This document shows, in pieces, positions 29,870 through 39,247 of a stretch of 56,284 bases of DNA. This DNA comes from an uncultured Prevotellaceae bacterium (GTDB taxonomy: Bacteria; Bacteroidota; Bacteroidia; Bacteroidales; Bacteroidaceae), in assembly GCA_946185225.1 (NCBI GenBank), contig CAMHIM010000003.1, positions 1 through 56,284 of the forward strand, written 5' to 3'. Below the pieces are notes generated by a model. That model saw only the letters and a list, made by a program, of their open reading frames with translations, made no database searches and was not told the DNA's origin. Positions within the stretch are counted from its first letter, which is position 1, and every line of letters begins with the position of its first letter. The translations under genes were made by a program, and so were the position numbers.

Positions 29870-32800
29870 GGTTCTACATCTTTAATATCTTCGGGTAATA
29901 TCAATTGGAAGGCCTCCTTCGTCACCTGATCGGGAGGTAGCTGGGACACACGGACCGAAAGCTGCTGGACAGTAGCATCCAACAGGTTACGCATCTCACG
30001 GGCATTGCCGAACGTATCGTCCTTACGCACCAGCATCTTACAGATGACATCCAATGCCTTGAACTCGGCAGGAGGCGACAGAACGTACTGCTCTTTCTGA
30101 GCCATCTGCTTGAAGATGGCCAACAGTTCGTCCTCGTTATAATCGTCTATATGCAACTTGTGCGTAAAACGGCTCGCAAGACCGGGATTTAGCTGAAGGA
30201 AGCCTTCCATTTTGTCCTTATAGCCAGCGGCAATAACCACGAACTTCCCGCGGTCATCCTCCATCCGCTTCATCAAGGTGTCTATAGCTTCCTTACCATA
30301 CTGGTCGTTCTGATCACTCAGCGTGTAGGCCTCATCAATGAACAGGATGCCTCCCATCGCCTTATCGCACATGTTGTTTACAATCTTCGGCGTCTCACCC
30401 ATGTACTTGCCGACCATCGTGGCACGGCTCACCTCCAGTACACGGCTGGTAGGAAGGATTTCCATCGACTGCAGTATCTCGCCCATCTTACGGGCTATAG
30501 TCGTCTTACCCGTTCCAGGATTACCCGTTAGCACAAAGTTCATGGACATTTGCTGCACCTTTCCGGCACCGATGGCAGCCCGCTGCTTCATGAACATGCT
30601 CTGTACTGCTAGACGACGGATGGAGTTCTTAACTGAACGCATACCAATGAAGTCGTCCAGCTCGTTGAGGACCTCATCCAGAGGACGCGCCGACTCATTC
30701 TGTGCCATTGGAAGATCGTCAGCAGTCAGACGATAGAGGTCGTCTTCCTGGAATGACGGGTTGCCCATCATACCCATCAGACGCTGACTCTGCTTCTCGA
30801 CTGCTTCATCAAAGATTCTACGAGCCTCACGGGCATTACCGAAATTCTTGTCACGACGTAGATACAACTGCTCAAACTGACGGTATACGGCACCACGGGT
30901 GACCTCGTCAACCACGAAATTCTTCTCCTTGGCAAGATTCAAGAATATCTCCGTCAGTTCGTCCGGGTTGTAATCGTCAAAATGAATGGTCTGCGTAAAA
31001 CGACTCTTCAACCCTGGGTTAGAATCAATGAAGTCATGCATCTGCTCGGTATAGCCGGCAACGATACAGATGAACTTCCCGCGGTCATCCTCCAAACGCT
31101 TCAGCAGCGTATCAATGGCTTCGGCCCCGAAAGTGTCAGTGTCATTGGACTTCAACGTGTAGGCCTCGTCAATAAAGAGCAGACCACCCAACGCCGTATC
31201 AATAAGCTGATTGGTCTTGATAGCAGTCTGACCACTATAGCCCGCAACGAGTTTGGAGCGGTCGGCCTCTACCAACTGGCCTCGCGACAGGATGCCCAGT
31301 GTCTTGAAGACATCCGCCATGATTCGGGCAACCGTCGTCTTGCCTGTACCTGGATTACCTGTAAATACATAATGCTTCCCTTGGAACATCTTACTCTCTC
31401 CACGCTTCACCTGAAGATTCAGGTAGGAAGCAATGTTACAGATTTCCTTCTTAACCGCAATCAAGCCCACCAGACCGTCAAGTTTCTTCAGACTTTCTGT
31501 ATAATCCACGGTTTTCGGAGCCTCGTATGGAATGTCCTCGTCCTCGATGGTCATCAGTTCCTCATTGCTCATCATGGCGATGTCGCCATGCTGCAGACGC
31601 TGAGCCTGACGCTTACATATCTGGTCGAACAGCGAACGCATGGAACGGCCGTTGGCGAAGTCCTTGTCACGGGTCTCATACATCTCGCGAATACATTTTC
31701 TGGCCATTGCTTCCGCCTGCGGAGAGAAAATGTACTTCTTGTCCTTAGCGAAGACCTGCATAATCTGGTACAGCTGTTCCGGAGTATAGTCCTCAATGTT
31801 AAGGAAGTAGTTGAAGCGACTGCGAAAGCCTGGGTTGATACGGAACAGGTTCTCCATTTCCGTACGATAGCCGGCTGCTATGACCACAAACTTCCCGCGG
31901 TCGTCTTCCATGCGCTTCATCAGTTTCTCCAGCGCCTGAACTCCCTGATTGTCCCTGTCACCCGCCTGACTGACAGGTGCTAACGTATAGGCTTCGTCCA
32001 CAAACAAAATGCCTCCCATCGCCTTGTCGCAAAGACGGTCAACGACCTTGGGTGTCTCTCCCTGATAGGGGCTGACCATCTTGGCACGGTCGACCTCCAC
32101 CACATGACCGTTGTCCAAATAGCCTATCGCAGATAGTATCTCGCCCAGTTTGCGGGCTATGGTAGTTTTGCCTGTTCCGGGGTTACCTGTCAAGATGATG
32201 TGCATTGACATCTTCTCCTGCTCACCCAGCCCGCGCTCCGCACGCTGGATACTGTTCTGGACAGAATAGGCTATCTCACGGACAGCCTTCTTGACTTCGT
32301 CCATACCAATGAAGTGGTCCAGGTCTGACAGTATCTCGTCCAAGGAGCGCTCTTCAGGAACATAGCCCCGGATGTCATCCTTCTCAACCCGCACTGCCTC
32401 TACTCCACGGCTAATGAACGAGGTAAAAATGTCCTCAGCCGTCTTCATTGCTACATGAGCATTGCCGAATGTTTCATCCTTCGTCTTAATCTGGTACTTG
32501 AAGAATCGCTGCAGTTGAGACTCCGCCTCGGGAGAGAATTCCGTAATTCCGTACTTTACACGCAAGTCTTTCTTGACAATGCAACAGAGTTCCTTGTATG
32601 TGGGAGCCGGCAGACGGAACATATACTTGAAACGGTTCTTCACCGCCGGGTTACTTTCCAGAAAGTCGTCCAAACCCTTCGGCAGTCCGGCAATGAGAAC
32701 TACGGGATTGTCATCCCACTTGTCCATCTCGACAAAGAGTTTGTCTAGCGGGTTCACCTGGTTAGAATATTTGTCTGGAAGAAGTTTCTGGACATTGTCG

Positions 32801-33186
32801 AAGAACAAGATACCACCGCGGGCCTTGCTGATGTTATCATCCCATTTGTCAACGAAACGGCTATAATCCACAGCGTCCACCATTGTCAGTTTGGGCTTGT
32901 CGATAATCTTGTGTTGATAGAAGTAGTCACGGACAATTTCTGCCAACGCCGTCTTGCCCGTTCCTGTCTCTCCCACGATAATGGCATTGACCGAAAGGCG
33001 CACCTTCGATATGTCCTTACGATTATGCAGAAAGGTATAAGTATCAACGATAGTACGAAGCTGCGTCTTCACTTCCGACAGTCCTACAAGCCTGTCCAGC
33101 ACGTTCTGCGAAGCCAAGGGTGTCCCGCACCACTTACAGAACTTCGCAATACTTCTGTTCTCCTTATGACAATGGTTGCAAATCAT
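29866..33186 (-). CDS. Zinc-ribbon protein with four tandem CbxX/CfqX-type AAA+ ATPase modules
   Basis: N-terminal CNHCHKENRSIAKFCKWCG; Walker A motifs GETGTGKT and three copies of GNPGTGKT; Walker B FFDNVQ, FVDEAY, FIDEAY, FIDEAY. Confidence 0.92.
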   Translation of the reverse strand: MICNHCHKENRSIAKFCKWCGTPLASQNVLDRLVGLSEVKTQLRTIVDTYTFLHNRKDISKVRLSVNAIIVGETGTGKTALAEIVRDYFYQHKIIDKPKLTMVDAVDYSRFVDKWDDNISKARGGILFFDNVQKLLPDKYSNQVNPLDKLFVEMDKWDDNPVVLIAGLPKGLDDFLESNPAVKNRFKYMFRLPAPTYKELCCIVKKDLRVKYGITEFSPEAESQLQRFFKYQIKTKDETFGNAHVAMKTAEDIFTSFISRGVEAVRVEKDDIRGYVPEERSLDEILSDLDHFIGMDEVKKAVREIAYSVQNSIQRAERGLGEQEKMSMHIILTGNPGTGKTTIARKLGEILSAIGYLDNGHVVEVDRAKMVSPYQGETPKVVDRLCDKAMGGILFVDEAYTLAPVSQAGDRDNQGVQALEKLMKRMEDDRGKFVVIAAGYRTEMENLFRINPGFRSRFNYFLNIEDYTPEQLYQIMQVFAKDKKYIFSPQAEAMARKCIREMYETRDKDFANGRSMRSLFDQICKRQAQRLQHGDIAMMSNEELMTIEDEDIPYEAPKTVDYTESLKKLDGLVGLIAVKKEICNIASYLNLQVKRGESKMFQGKHYVFTGNPGTGKTTVARIMADVFKTLGILSRGQLVEADRSKLVAGYSGQTAIKTNQLIDTALGGLLFIDEAYTLKSNDTDTFGAEAIDTLLKRLEDDRGKFICIVAGYTEQMHDFIDSNPGLKSRFTQTIHFDDYNPDELTEIFLNLAKEKNFVVDEVTRGAVYRQFEQLYLRRDKNFGNAREARRIFDEAVEKQSQRLMGMMGNPSFQEDDLYRLTADDLPMAQNESARPLDEVLNELDDFIGMRSVKNSIRRLAVQSMFMKQRAAIGAGKVQQMSMNFVLTGNPGTGKTTIARKMGEILQSMEILPTSRVLEVSRATMVGKYMGETPKIVNNMCDKAMGGILFIDEAYTLSDQNDQYGKEAIDTLMKRMEDDRGKFVVIAAGYKDKMEGFLQLNPGLASRFTHKLHIDDYNEDELLAIFKQMAQKEQYVLSPPAEFKALDVICKMLVRKDDTFGNAREMRNLLDATVQQLSVRVSQLPPDQVTKEAFQLILPEDIKDVEP

Positions 33187-36134
33187 TCTATTATTTCATC
33201 GTCTATAGTTTGTACAGAAGGCTGTGCCTTTGTCCCTGGGATGCTGGCATCCAGTAGTTTGGGACTGAAAACAACGAATTCCACAATGAAGGAAAACACC
33301 AGCAGACACCACAGGATGTAATGAAGGACTGACTCTCCCGACAGGGAGCGGACCTGATTGCTGATATCATCTATAATGCCAAACTTTGAGCCTTTATACT
33401 TGTATGACTTTGCCTTGAAAGTATAATAGAGCGGCTCCAGCAGCGTCGACTTGATATCGTCGCCCAACACCTCATTGATGAGTTTCGTATCAGTCTTTGT
33501 GTCACCGCGGAAGTCTGTCAGATGACAGATGAGCATATAGACAAGTGTTATCAGCACGACTGCGATACTAAACATACTCGGATGATGCCCGTTGACATAG
33601 CGAAGAATAGTAATGGGAACAAACACCGACAAAGCTCCAAAGACGCCCCATAAGGCCGAGAACATGAAACCATATCCTCGGAAATAGGCTCGGGTACCTA
33701 CGATAATAGCCGTCATGCCGCCCAGCGGCAGCCCTATCGTCAAGGCGGGGTGTTCAAGGAGGTATGTCCTGCCAGTATCAGACACGCCGAACAACAACAC
33801 CAACACAATCCAGAGGAAGCACAATCCGTAGAAAAGCATTCGCCACAGGCGCTCCCTGCCCTTGGCTTTCCGCCAGCCAGAACGCACCTCCTCCATCTTA
33901 CGGGCCGTCTCATCCTTGGCTTCCACAAAACGTCTATAGTAGTTATTCGAATTATCAAAACTGCCCAATGCCATCACCCATGATTCCAGTGTATGCTCAT
34001 AGCTGTATTCCCCACTGAAGTCCTGTTCCGGGTTCTCATGGTAGAACACCGACAGCCACTGGCAGAAGTTGCCGTCTCTCATCTCACTACGTATCTGCGA
34101 GTGATGATGACTGTCCGTCTTCATACCGTCATAAAGTTCCGTACCATCGGGCAACAGGTAAGTAGGCGTCACACCCAGTATCCGACAGAATCGGTACATG
34201 GCGGTCTTGAGGTCATAGGCACCCAGACGTTCACGGTTCTCCTCCGACTTCAGGTCGAAGCAGCGGTTCGCCTCGGACATCAGGTCCGTCCATCCGTGCA
34301 ACTGGGCAAAGTACACAAAGCGACCGTTCGGGTCAGCAAAGTCCTGCATTTCCCGTCCAAAGTCCTCATCACTCAGGTGTTCTGAATTCTTCAGACGTTC
34401 GTTCAGCATCTCACCCATCTTCTGCGGAGTGCCTGCCTCACGGAGGTCATAGGCTGCATGACGGTCTATATTATAGAGCACCTTGTAGGCCAGCGACTGG
34501 GAGTACTTCTGTCCCTTAGTCATAATACGCAGACTCTCACACGCCATCATGTCCTCATGGCTGTACATCCACGACAGCAGTCTGCCATCGCATAGGCTAC
34601 GCCACGCGTCTTCTCCTACAGGCTCATAGCCGAAAGCATGAATAATGTCTGTAATGGTGGATGACTTGAATCGGTGAAGAAATGGTATCTCGGGGTCTAT
34701 CTCGAACACCAGTCGCATCACAGAAACGTGAGGATCCTTGTTCCTGCCCTCCTTGAAGTAAGAGCGCAGACGTTCAACATCACACTTGGTGTGAGTCTCC
34801 AGATAGAGGAACAACCGGTCGTTCGGGTTCGTCAGCAGCAAACCATACTGCTCTGTATAGCACAGCAGCGAGAGGGCTACGCTGTGTACGTCGTCACACA
34901 TGTCTCCCTTCACATCCTTGTAGGGATAGGTAGGATCCATTGTATAGACAGCAGCCATCAGTCCTGCGTGCTGGTCCACTGGGTAGCGGTTCTTCACGAT
35001 GTCCTTTACCGCTACACTCAGTTTGTTGTTACCACACGACTCCAGCCAGGAGGCAATCCGGCCGCCATACAGATAATTCACTGCCAACCGGTCGTTCTCC
35101 ACCAGCAGAGGTATCAGTTCGTGAACGTTGTCTGCCACTAAATTGCGCTCCGGATCGACAATGAAGCTCTTATAGCGCAAGAAGGGTGACGAGATGTCCA
35201 CCTCGACTTCCTCTCCTAGAAACCACCGTTCCACCTGTTCATAGCCCCAGCGATTCTGCGGGTTCACTGTTGTCAGTCCCTGGATAATGCGCTTCACGGC
35301 ATCTGGCAGGTCGTTGATGTGGGGTAGTCTTCCCTCGTTCTTCTGACGCATCATGATGCGTTCGTTCGAACTCATAGGGTTCTCGCCCAGCCATAGTGAC
35401 AGCAGCGTTATGCCTAGTGAATAATAGTCAGCAGCTGGCGTTATCTCCACCACACCGTCAATCACATCGCTGTACATCTCAGGAGCCGCATAAATGGGTG
35501 TACGGGCCTGGGTCGTACGATGTGCCTTACCGTCTTTCTCCAGTATTGACGAGATGCCGAAGTCTCCCAGTACAAGTTCCTTGTGGTCTTCTTTACGGAA
35601 GAAGAAGTTGCTCGGCTTCACATCTTTGTGGAGGATGTTCTTGTTATGACAGTATGCCAAGGCAGCTGCTCCCTGCAAGGCAATCCTCCGGAAGCGATTG
35701 TAGTCGCCGTGAATGTCAAATCCCTGTAGCGTTCCTCCTCGCAGATATTCCATCAGTTCGTAGTAGCGATGCTTTCCGTCAACATACGTCTTCCCGTAAT
35801 CCATCAGCCGTACAATCATCTCAAAGTCAAAGCTATGAATCACTTGCAACAGCTTCTTGTTCACGTCGAAGTTCGGATAGTACACTTTGAGTACGTATTC
35901 CTCGCCATCACGCTCAACGAGGAACACCTGAGCCTCCCCGGAATTGTCCGACAGGCATTTCAAGTTCTTGTAGAACACACCCTTCAGCATAAAGCCATTT
36001 CCGGCTGCAGAAGGTATCTCTGCCTGTGCCGTTGCTCTTACCGTCGAGTCGCCTCTGTTGCTCGCTACTATTGTGCGGTCAACTGCAATTGTTCGATTCC
36101 CATCTATCGGATTATTCTCTATTCTGTCAGTCAT
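33183..36134 (-). CDS. Ser/Thr protein kinase with C-terminal multi-TM region
   Basis: VLKVYYP (Lys), ILHKDVKPSNFFF, LGDFGISS, YAAPEM, ADYYSLGITLLSLWLG; several C-terminal hydrophobic helices. Confidence 0.92.
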   Translation of the reverse strand: MTDRIENNPIDGNRTIAVDRTIVASNRGDSTVRATAQAEIPSAAGNGFMLKGVFYKNLKCLSDNSGEAQVFLVERDGEEYVLKVYYPNFDVNKKLLQVIHSFDFEMIVRLMDYGKTYVDGKHRYYELMEYLRGGTLQGFDIHGDYNRFRRIALQGAAALAYCHNKNILHKDVKPSNFFFRKEDHKELVLGDFGISSILEKDGKAHRTTQARTPIYAAPEMYSDVIDGVVEITPAADYYSLGITLLSLWLGENPMSSNERIMMRQKNEGRLPHINDLPDAVKRIIQGLTTVNPQNRWGYEQVERWFLGEEVEVDISSPFLRYKSFIVDPERNLVADNVHELIPLLVENDRLAVNYLYGGRIASWLESCGNNKLSVAVKDIVKNRYPVDQHAGLMAAVYTMDPTYPYKDVKGDMCDDVHSVALSLLCYTEQYGLLLTNPNDRLFLYLETHTKCDVERLRSYFKEGRNKDPHVSVMRLVFEIDPEIPFLHRFKSSTITDIIHAFGYEPVGEDAWRSLCDGRLLSWMYSHEDMMACESLRIMTKGQKYSQSLAYKVLYNIDRHAAYDLREAGTPQKMGEMLNERLKNSEHLSDEDFGREMQDFADPNGRFVYFAQLHGWTDLMSEANRCFDLKSEENRERLGAYDLKTAMYRFCRILGVTPTYLLPDGTELYDGMKTDSHHHSQIRSEMRDGNFCQWLSVFYHENPEQDFSGEYSYEHTLESWVMALGSFDNSNNYYRRFVEAKDETARKMEEVRSGWRKAKGRERLWRMLFYGLCFLWIVLVLLFGVSDTGRTYLLEHPALTIGLPLGGMTAIIVGTRAYFRGYGFMFSALWGVFGALSVFVPITILRYVNGHHPSMFSIAVVLITLVYMLICHLTDFRGDTKTDTKLINEVLGDDIKSTLLEPLYYTFKAKSYKYKGSKFGIIDDISNQVRSLSGESVLHYILWCLLVFSFIVEFVVFSPKLLDASIPGTKAQPSVQTIDDEIIE

Positions 36135-37087
36135 TATTTGTTATCGTCTACTAGCGTCTCTTTTCCGTTCTTTCCCAAAATAATCCACTTACCTCCTAAC
36201 TGAGGTTTGGCACATCCGCAAGGGCTCGAGTGCATGGCTCCCTTGTAGTTACACATCCACGCCAGCCTGACTCCCATCGGTTTGGAAGCCATCGCGTAGT
36301 TGCGTACCTTAGCTGGCGAGGCAGCTGGCGGTATCGCCAGCTTCTCCAGCATTTCCGAGAGTCTGTCAAGAAGTTGTTCTTTCTTCTCACGCAGTTTCTC
36401 CTTGCTCATCCGTTTCTTCGTTTTCTCTGGAATGACAGGGGTTTCGGCCCCAGCATCCTGTGCCAGCAACCACAACACACGCTCACGGAGTCTGTCGTTT
36501 TCTTCGTCACGAGCCATTTCCCGTTCCGATCCGCACGGCAGTTCCATCGACAATTCATCATACTCCTTCGTCAACCTCGACATTTCCAGATACTCTGGCG
36601 TAGCCCTTACCTTCTCCATGATAATTCGTGCCTCCTCTGTCAGTGCCGTACCGCAACGTTTGCAGAAAGCAAAGTCGTTCAGAGTGTGACATGTTGGACA
36701 AACGATTCCTCCCCGCGGATTACCGCATTCTGGACAGAAAGCCTCCTGTCCTGTCAGCGGATTGCCACAGAAGGAGCATCTGTCCGTCCTGATGTAGCGA
36801 TGACACGTCTCACAGAAGTCTGCATCTATGTCCAGCTCACTACCGCAGTTGGGGCACACAGTAACCCCCATCTGCTGTCCGCACGATGCACAGTATGCTG
36901 CTCCAGCTTCGTTCATCGCTCCGCAATGAGGACATGCCACACCGGCAGCTGCCATTATCTTTTCCTCCGAAGAGTCTGCCTTCAGAGCTTGTTTCTCCGA
37001 TACGTATTCCGCTGATGTTTCCACTTTCTGGAACACATCTTTTTGGCCGCGGTCAGTACTCATATTCCGGTTAACATCAATAGTCAT
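36134..37087 (-). CDS. Multi-zinc-ribbon (double-zinc-ribbon-like) protein
   Basis: Repeated CPHCG..CASCG..CPNCG..CETC..CSFCG..CPECG..CPTC..CKRCG pairs in the N-terminal half; TAATG overlap with the kinase gene. Confidence 0.85.
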   Translation of the reverse strand: MTIDVNRNMSTDRGQKDVFQKVETSAEYVSEKQALKADSSEEKIMAAAGVACPHCGAMNEAGAAYCASCGQQMGVTVCPNCGSELDIDADFCETCHRYIRTDRCSFCGNPLTGQEAFCPECGNPRGGIVCPTCHTLNDFAFCKRCGTALTEEARIIMEKVRATPEYLEMSRLTKEYDELSMELPCGSEREMARDEENDRLRERVLWLLAQDAGAETPVIPEKTKKRMSKEKLREKKEQLLDRLSEMLEKLAIPPAASPAKVRNYAMASKPMGVRLAWMCNYKGAMHSSPCGCAKPQLGGKWIILGKNGKETLVDDNK

Positions 37088-37113
37088 AGGAAGTCTGTTT
37101 GCTTTTCACTTTG

Positions 37114-37121
37114 CAAAGATA
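37114..37121 (-). promoter_or_regulatory. -7 box TATCTTTG at the head of the zinc-ribbon/kinase/AAA+/FHA/PP2C operon
   Basis: Minus-strand TAnnTTTG match 27 nt upstream of the first ATG (37087). Confidence 0.6.
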
Positions 37122-37140
37122 AGAAAATATCTTTACGACA

Positions 37141-37174
37141 CAAAAAAAACCGCCGTAAAATTATTTACGACGGT
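37141..37174 (-). terminator. Rho-independent terminator of the M13 peptidase gene
   Basis: ACCGTCGTAAA/TTTACGGCGGT stem (one mismatch/wobble) followed on the minus strand by TTTTTTTTG. Confidence 0.7.
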
Positions 37175-37193
37175 CATTATTGCGTTTAAGCCT

Positions 37194-39224
37194 TTACCAC
37201 AACTGTAGACGTTTCTGCTTAGGTATGAACATTTTGTCGCCTTCCTTCACGCCAAAAGCGTCATACCAAGCGTCAATATGGGGCAGGGCTCCGTTCACAC
37301 GCCATCTGCCTAGCGAGTGGGGGTCGCTCTTGGTACGATTTCGAATCTCCGCTTCCGTGATATTACCTGCCCAAACACCTGCATATGCCAGGAAGAAACG
37401 CTGTTCCGGCGTCAACCCGTCCACTACAGGCAAGGGCTGCTTCTTTGTAGCGTTCTTGAATGCGGTATAGGCCACCTGCAATCCTCCGTGATCAGCGAGA
37501 TTCTCACCCAACGTCAACCGTCCGTTGGCCTTGAGGTCAGGAAGCACGTTGATTGCCGAGAAAAAGTCGGCATACTCATCGGTACGTTTTGTAAAGTTTT
37601 TTCCATCCTCTGGTTTCCACCAGTCATTCATATTTCCATCTCTGTCATACTGTCGTCCCTGGTCATCAAATCCGTGGGTCATCTCATGTCCGATAACCAC
37701 TCCGATAGCCCCATAGTTAAATGCATCGTCAGCACTCATATCGAAAAACGGAACCTGCAGAATACCAGCCGGGAAACATATCTCATTCGTTGTTGGATTA
37801 TAATAGGCGTTCACCGTTTGCGGCGTCATGTACCAGTCGTCATTGTCAACAGGCTTTCCTGCCATATGGGAAATGTAATAGTCCGTCCAAAAGCGACTAC
37901 ACTCCATCATATTCTCATAGTAAGATTTTTTCATGTTTATTTGCAGTTTCGACATATCTATCCATTTGTCGGGATAGCCCACCTTGACATAGAAACTGTT
38001 CAGCTTCAGCAAGGCGTTCACCTTTGTTGAGTCGTCCATCCAGTCCTGGGCTGCTATACGTTCTCCTAAGGCAATCTGAAGATTCTTGATGAGTCGTTGC
38101 ATGCGCTCCTTGGCAGCAGCAGGGAAATAGCGTTCCACATACATTTTTCCAAGAGCCTGTCCCATCACTTGTTCCAGCTGAGAGGTAGCCCGCCGCCATA
38201 GCGGGTGGTCCTGCTGTCGTCCGGACATCGTCTTGCCGAAGAAATCGAAGTTGGCCTCACGCACAGCGTCGTTCAGATAACTGGCGGCATCACGAATGAC
38301 ACCCCACTCCATGTAGTCTCTGTACTCGGCGGGTTTTATCGTTGCCAACAGACGTTCCACACCCTCCATAAAGGCGGGCTGTCCAACCACCAGTTCCTGC
38401 ATATACCGGCTTTTGAGTCCCTGAGCGTTCATCACCTGCTCCAGTCTGAGATTCGGATATTTCTCTGTAAACTCCTTCAAGGTCGTCTTGTTGTAGTTGG
38501 CCTTCGGATTGCGGAGTTCAGTACGGCTCTTCGACACCTTGGCCAGCTCCGTTTCCAGTTTGAAGATGTTACGCATCTTCTTCGTAGAAACAGCCTTGCT
38601 GAAGCCGAAAACCTGGAACATGCGTACGATATGCTTCTTGTAAGCCTCACGAATTTTCACCGTAGCCTCATCATTCTCCAGATAGTAGTCCTTCTGTCCC
38701 AATGCAAGTCCGCCCTGAGAGACGCTGAGGATATTCTGTGAGGCATTCATCTCGTCGGCTCCCAAACCAGCACGATAGAACTGTGTGTCCCCATAGCGGG
38801 CCATCTCCAGCTGCACGTCAAACAATTGGTTGACGGTTTTTGCCGCCTCCATCTTACGGATGAGCGGCATGACTGGCTCCAGCCCATCCTTCTCACGCCG
38901 TGCGGAGTCCATAGCCAGCTTGTACAAATCCGATAGTTTCCGCTCCGTCGTCCCCACAGCATATGTATTGTTCTGCAGTTCCTTCAGGATGGCATTGATG
39001 CGTTTGTTATTGTCCTCGGCCAGGCGGTCGAAGGAACCAAAACGCGAGTATGCAGCCGGCAGCGGATTCTTCTTCATCCATCCCCCACAAGCGTACTCAT
39101 AGAAATCTTCACCAGCCTTCATACTGGTATTCATGTCCGTCAGGTCAATGCCCGACCGTAGTGTCTGTCCCGTAGCGACACCCGTCAAGGCTGTCATTAG
39201 CATCATAAAGATCATCTTTTTCAT
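37194..39224 (-). CDS. M13 family zinc metallopeptidase (neprilysin/PepO-like)
   Basis: GVVIGHEMTHGFDDQGRQYDRDGN (HExxH), LGENLADHGGLQVAY; signal peptide; C-terminal KRLQLW. Confidence 0.95.
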   Translation of the reverse strand: MKKMIFMMLMTALTGVATGQTLRSGIDLTDMNTSMKAGEDFYEYACGGWMKKNPLPAAYSRFGSFDRLAEDNNKRINAILKELQNNTYAVGTTERKLSDLYKLAMDSARREKDGLEPVMPLIRKMEAAKTVNQLFDVQLEMARYGDTQFYRAGLGADEMNASQNILSVSQGGLALGQKDYYLENDEATVKIREAYKKHIVRMFQVFGFSKAVSTKKMRNIFKLETELAKVSKSRTELRNPKANYNKTTLKEFTEKYPNLRLEQVMNAQGLKSRYMQELVVGQPAFMEGVERLLATIKPAEYRDYMEWGVIRDAASYLNDAVREANFDFFGKTMSGRQQDHPLWRRATSQLEQVMGQALGKMYVERYFPAAAKERMQRLIKNLQIALGERIAAQDWMDDSTKVNALLKLNSFYVKVGYPDKWIDMSKLQINMKKSYYENMMECSRFWTDYYISHMAGKPVDNDDWYMTPQTVNAYYNPTTNEICFPAGILQVPFFDMSADDAFNYGAIGVVIGHEMTHGFDDQGRQYDRDGNMNDWWKPEDGKNFTKRTDEYADFFSAINVLPDLKANGRLTLGENLADHGGLQVAYTAFKNATKKQPLPVVDGLTPEQRFFLAYAGVWAGNITEAEIRNRTKSDPHSLGRWRVNGALPHIDAWYDAFGVKEGDKMFIPKQKRLQLW

Positions 39225-39247
39225 ATCCCTATCTATGTATATAATGA

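Noticed and set aside
30982-31983. 333-aa plus-strand ORF opposite the AAA+ gene
   Set aside because: Antisense of conserved AAA+ motifs; no family motif of its own.
28533-37087. Calling the kinase/FHA/PP2C operon a T6SS or ESX locus
   Set aside because: No tss/hcp/vgrG, WXG100 or EccC-like gene is present in the window; only the signalling logic is shared.
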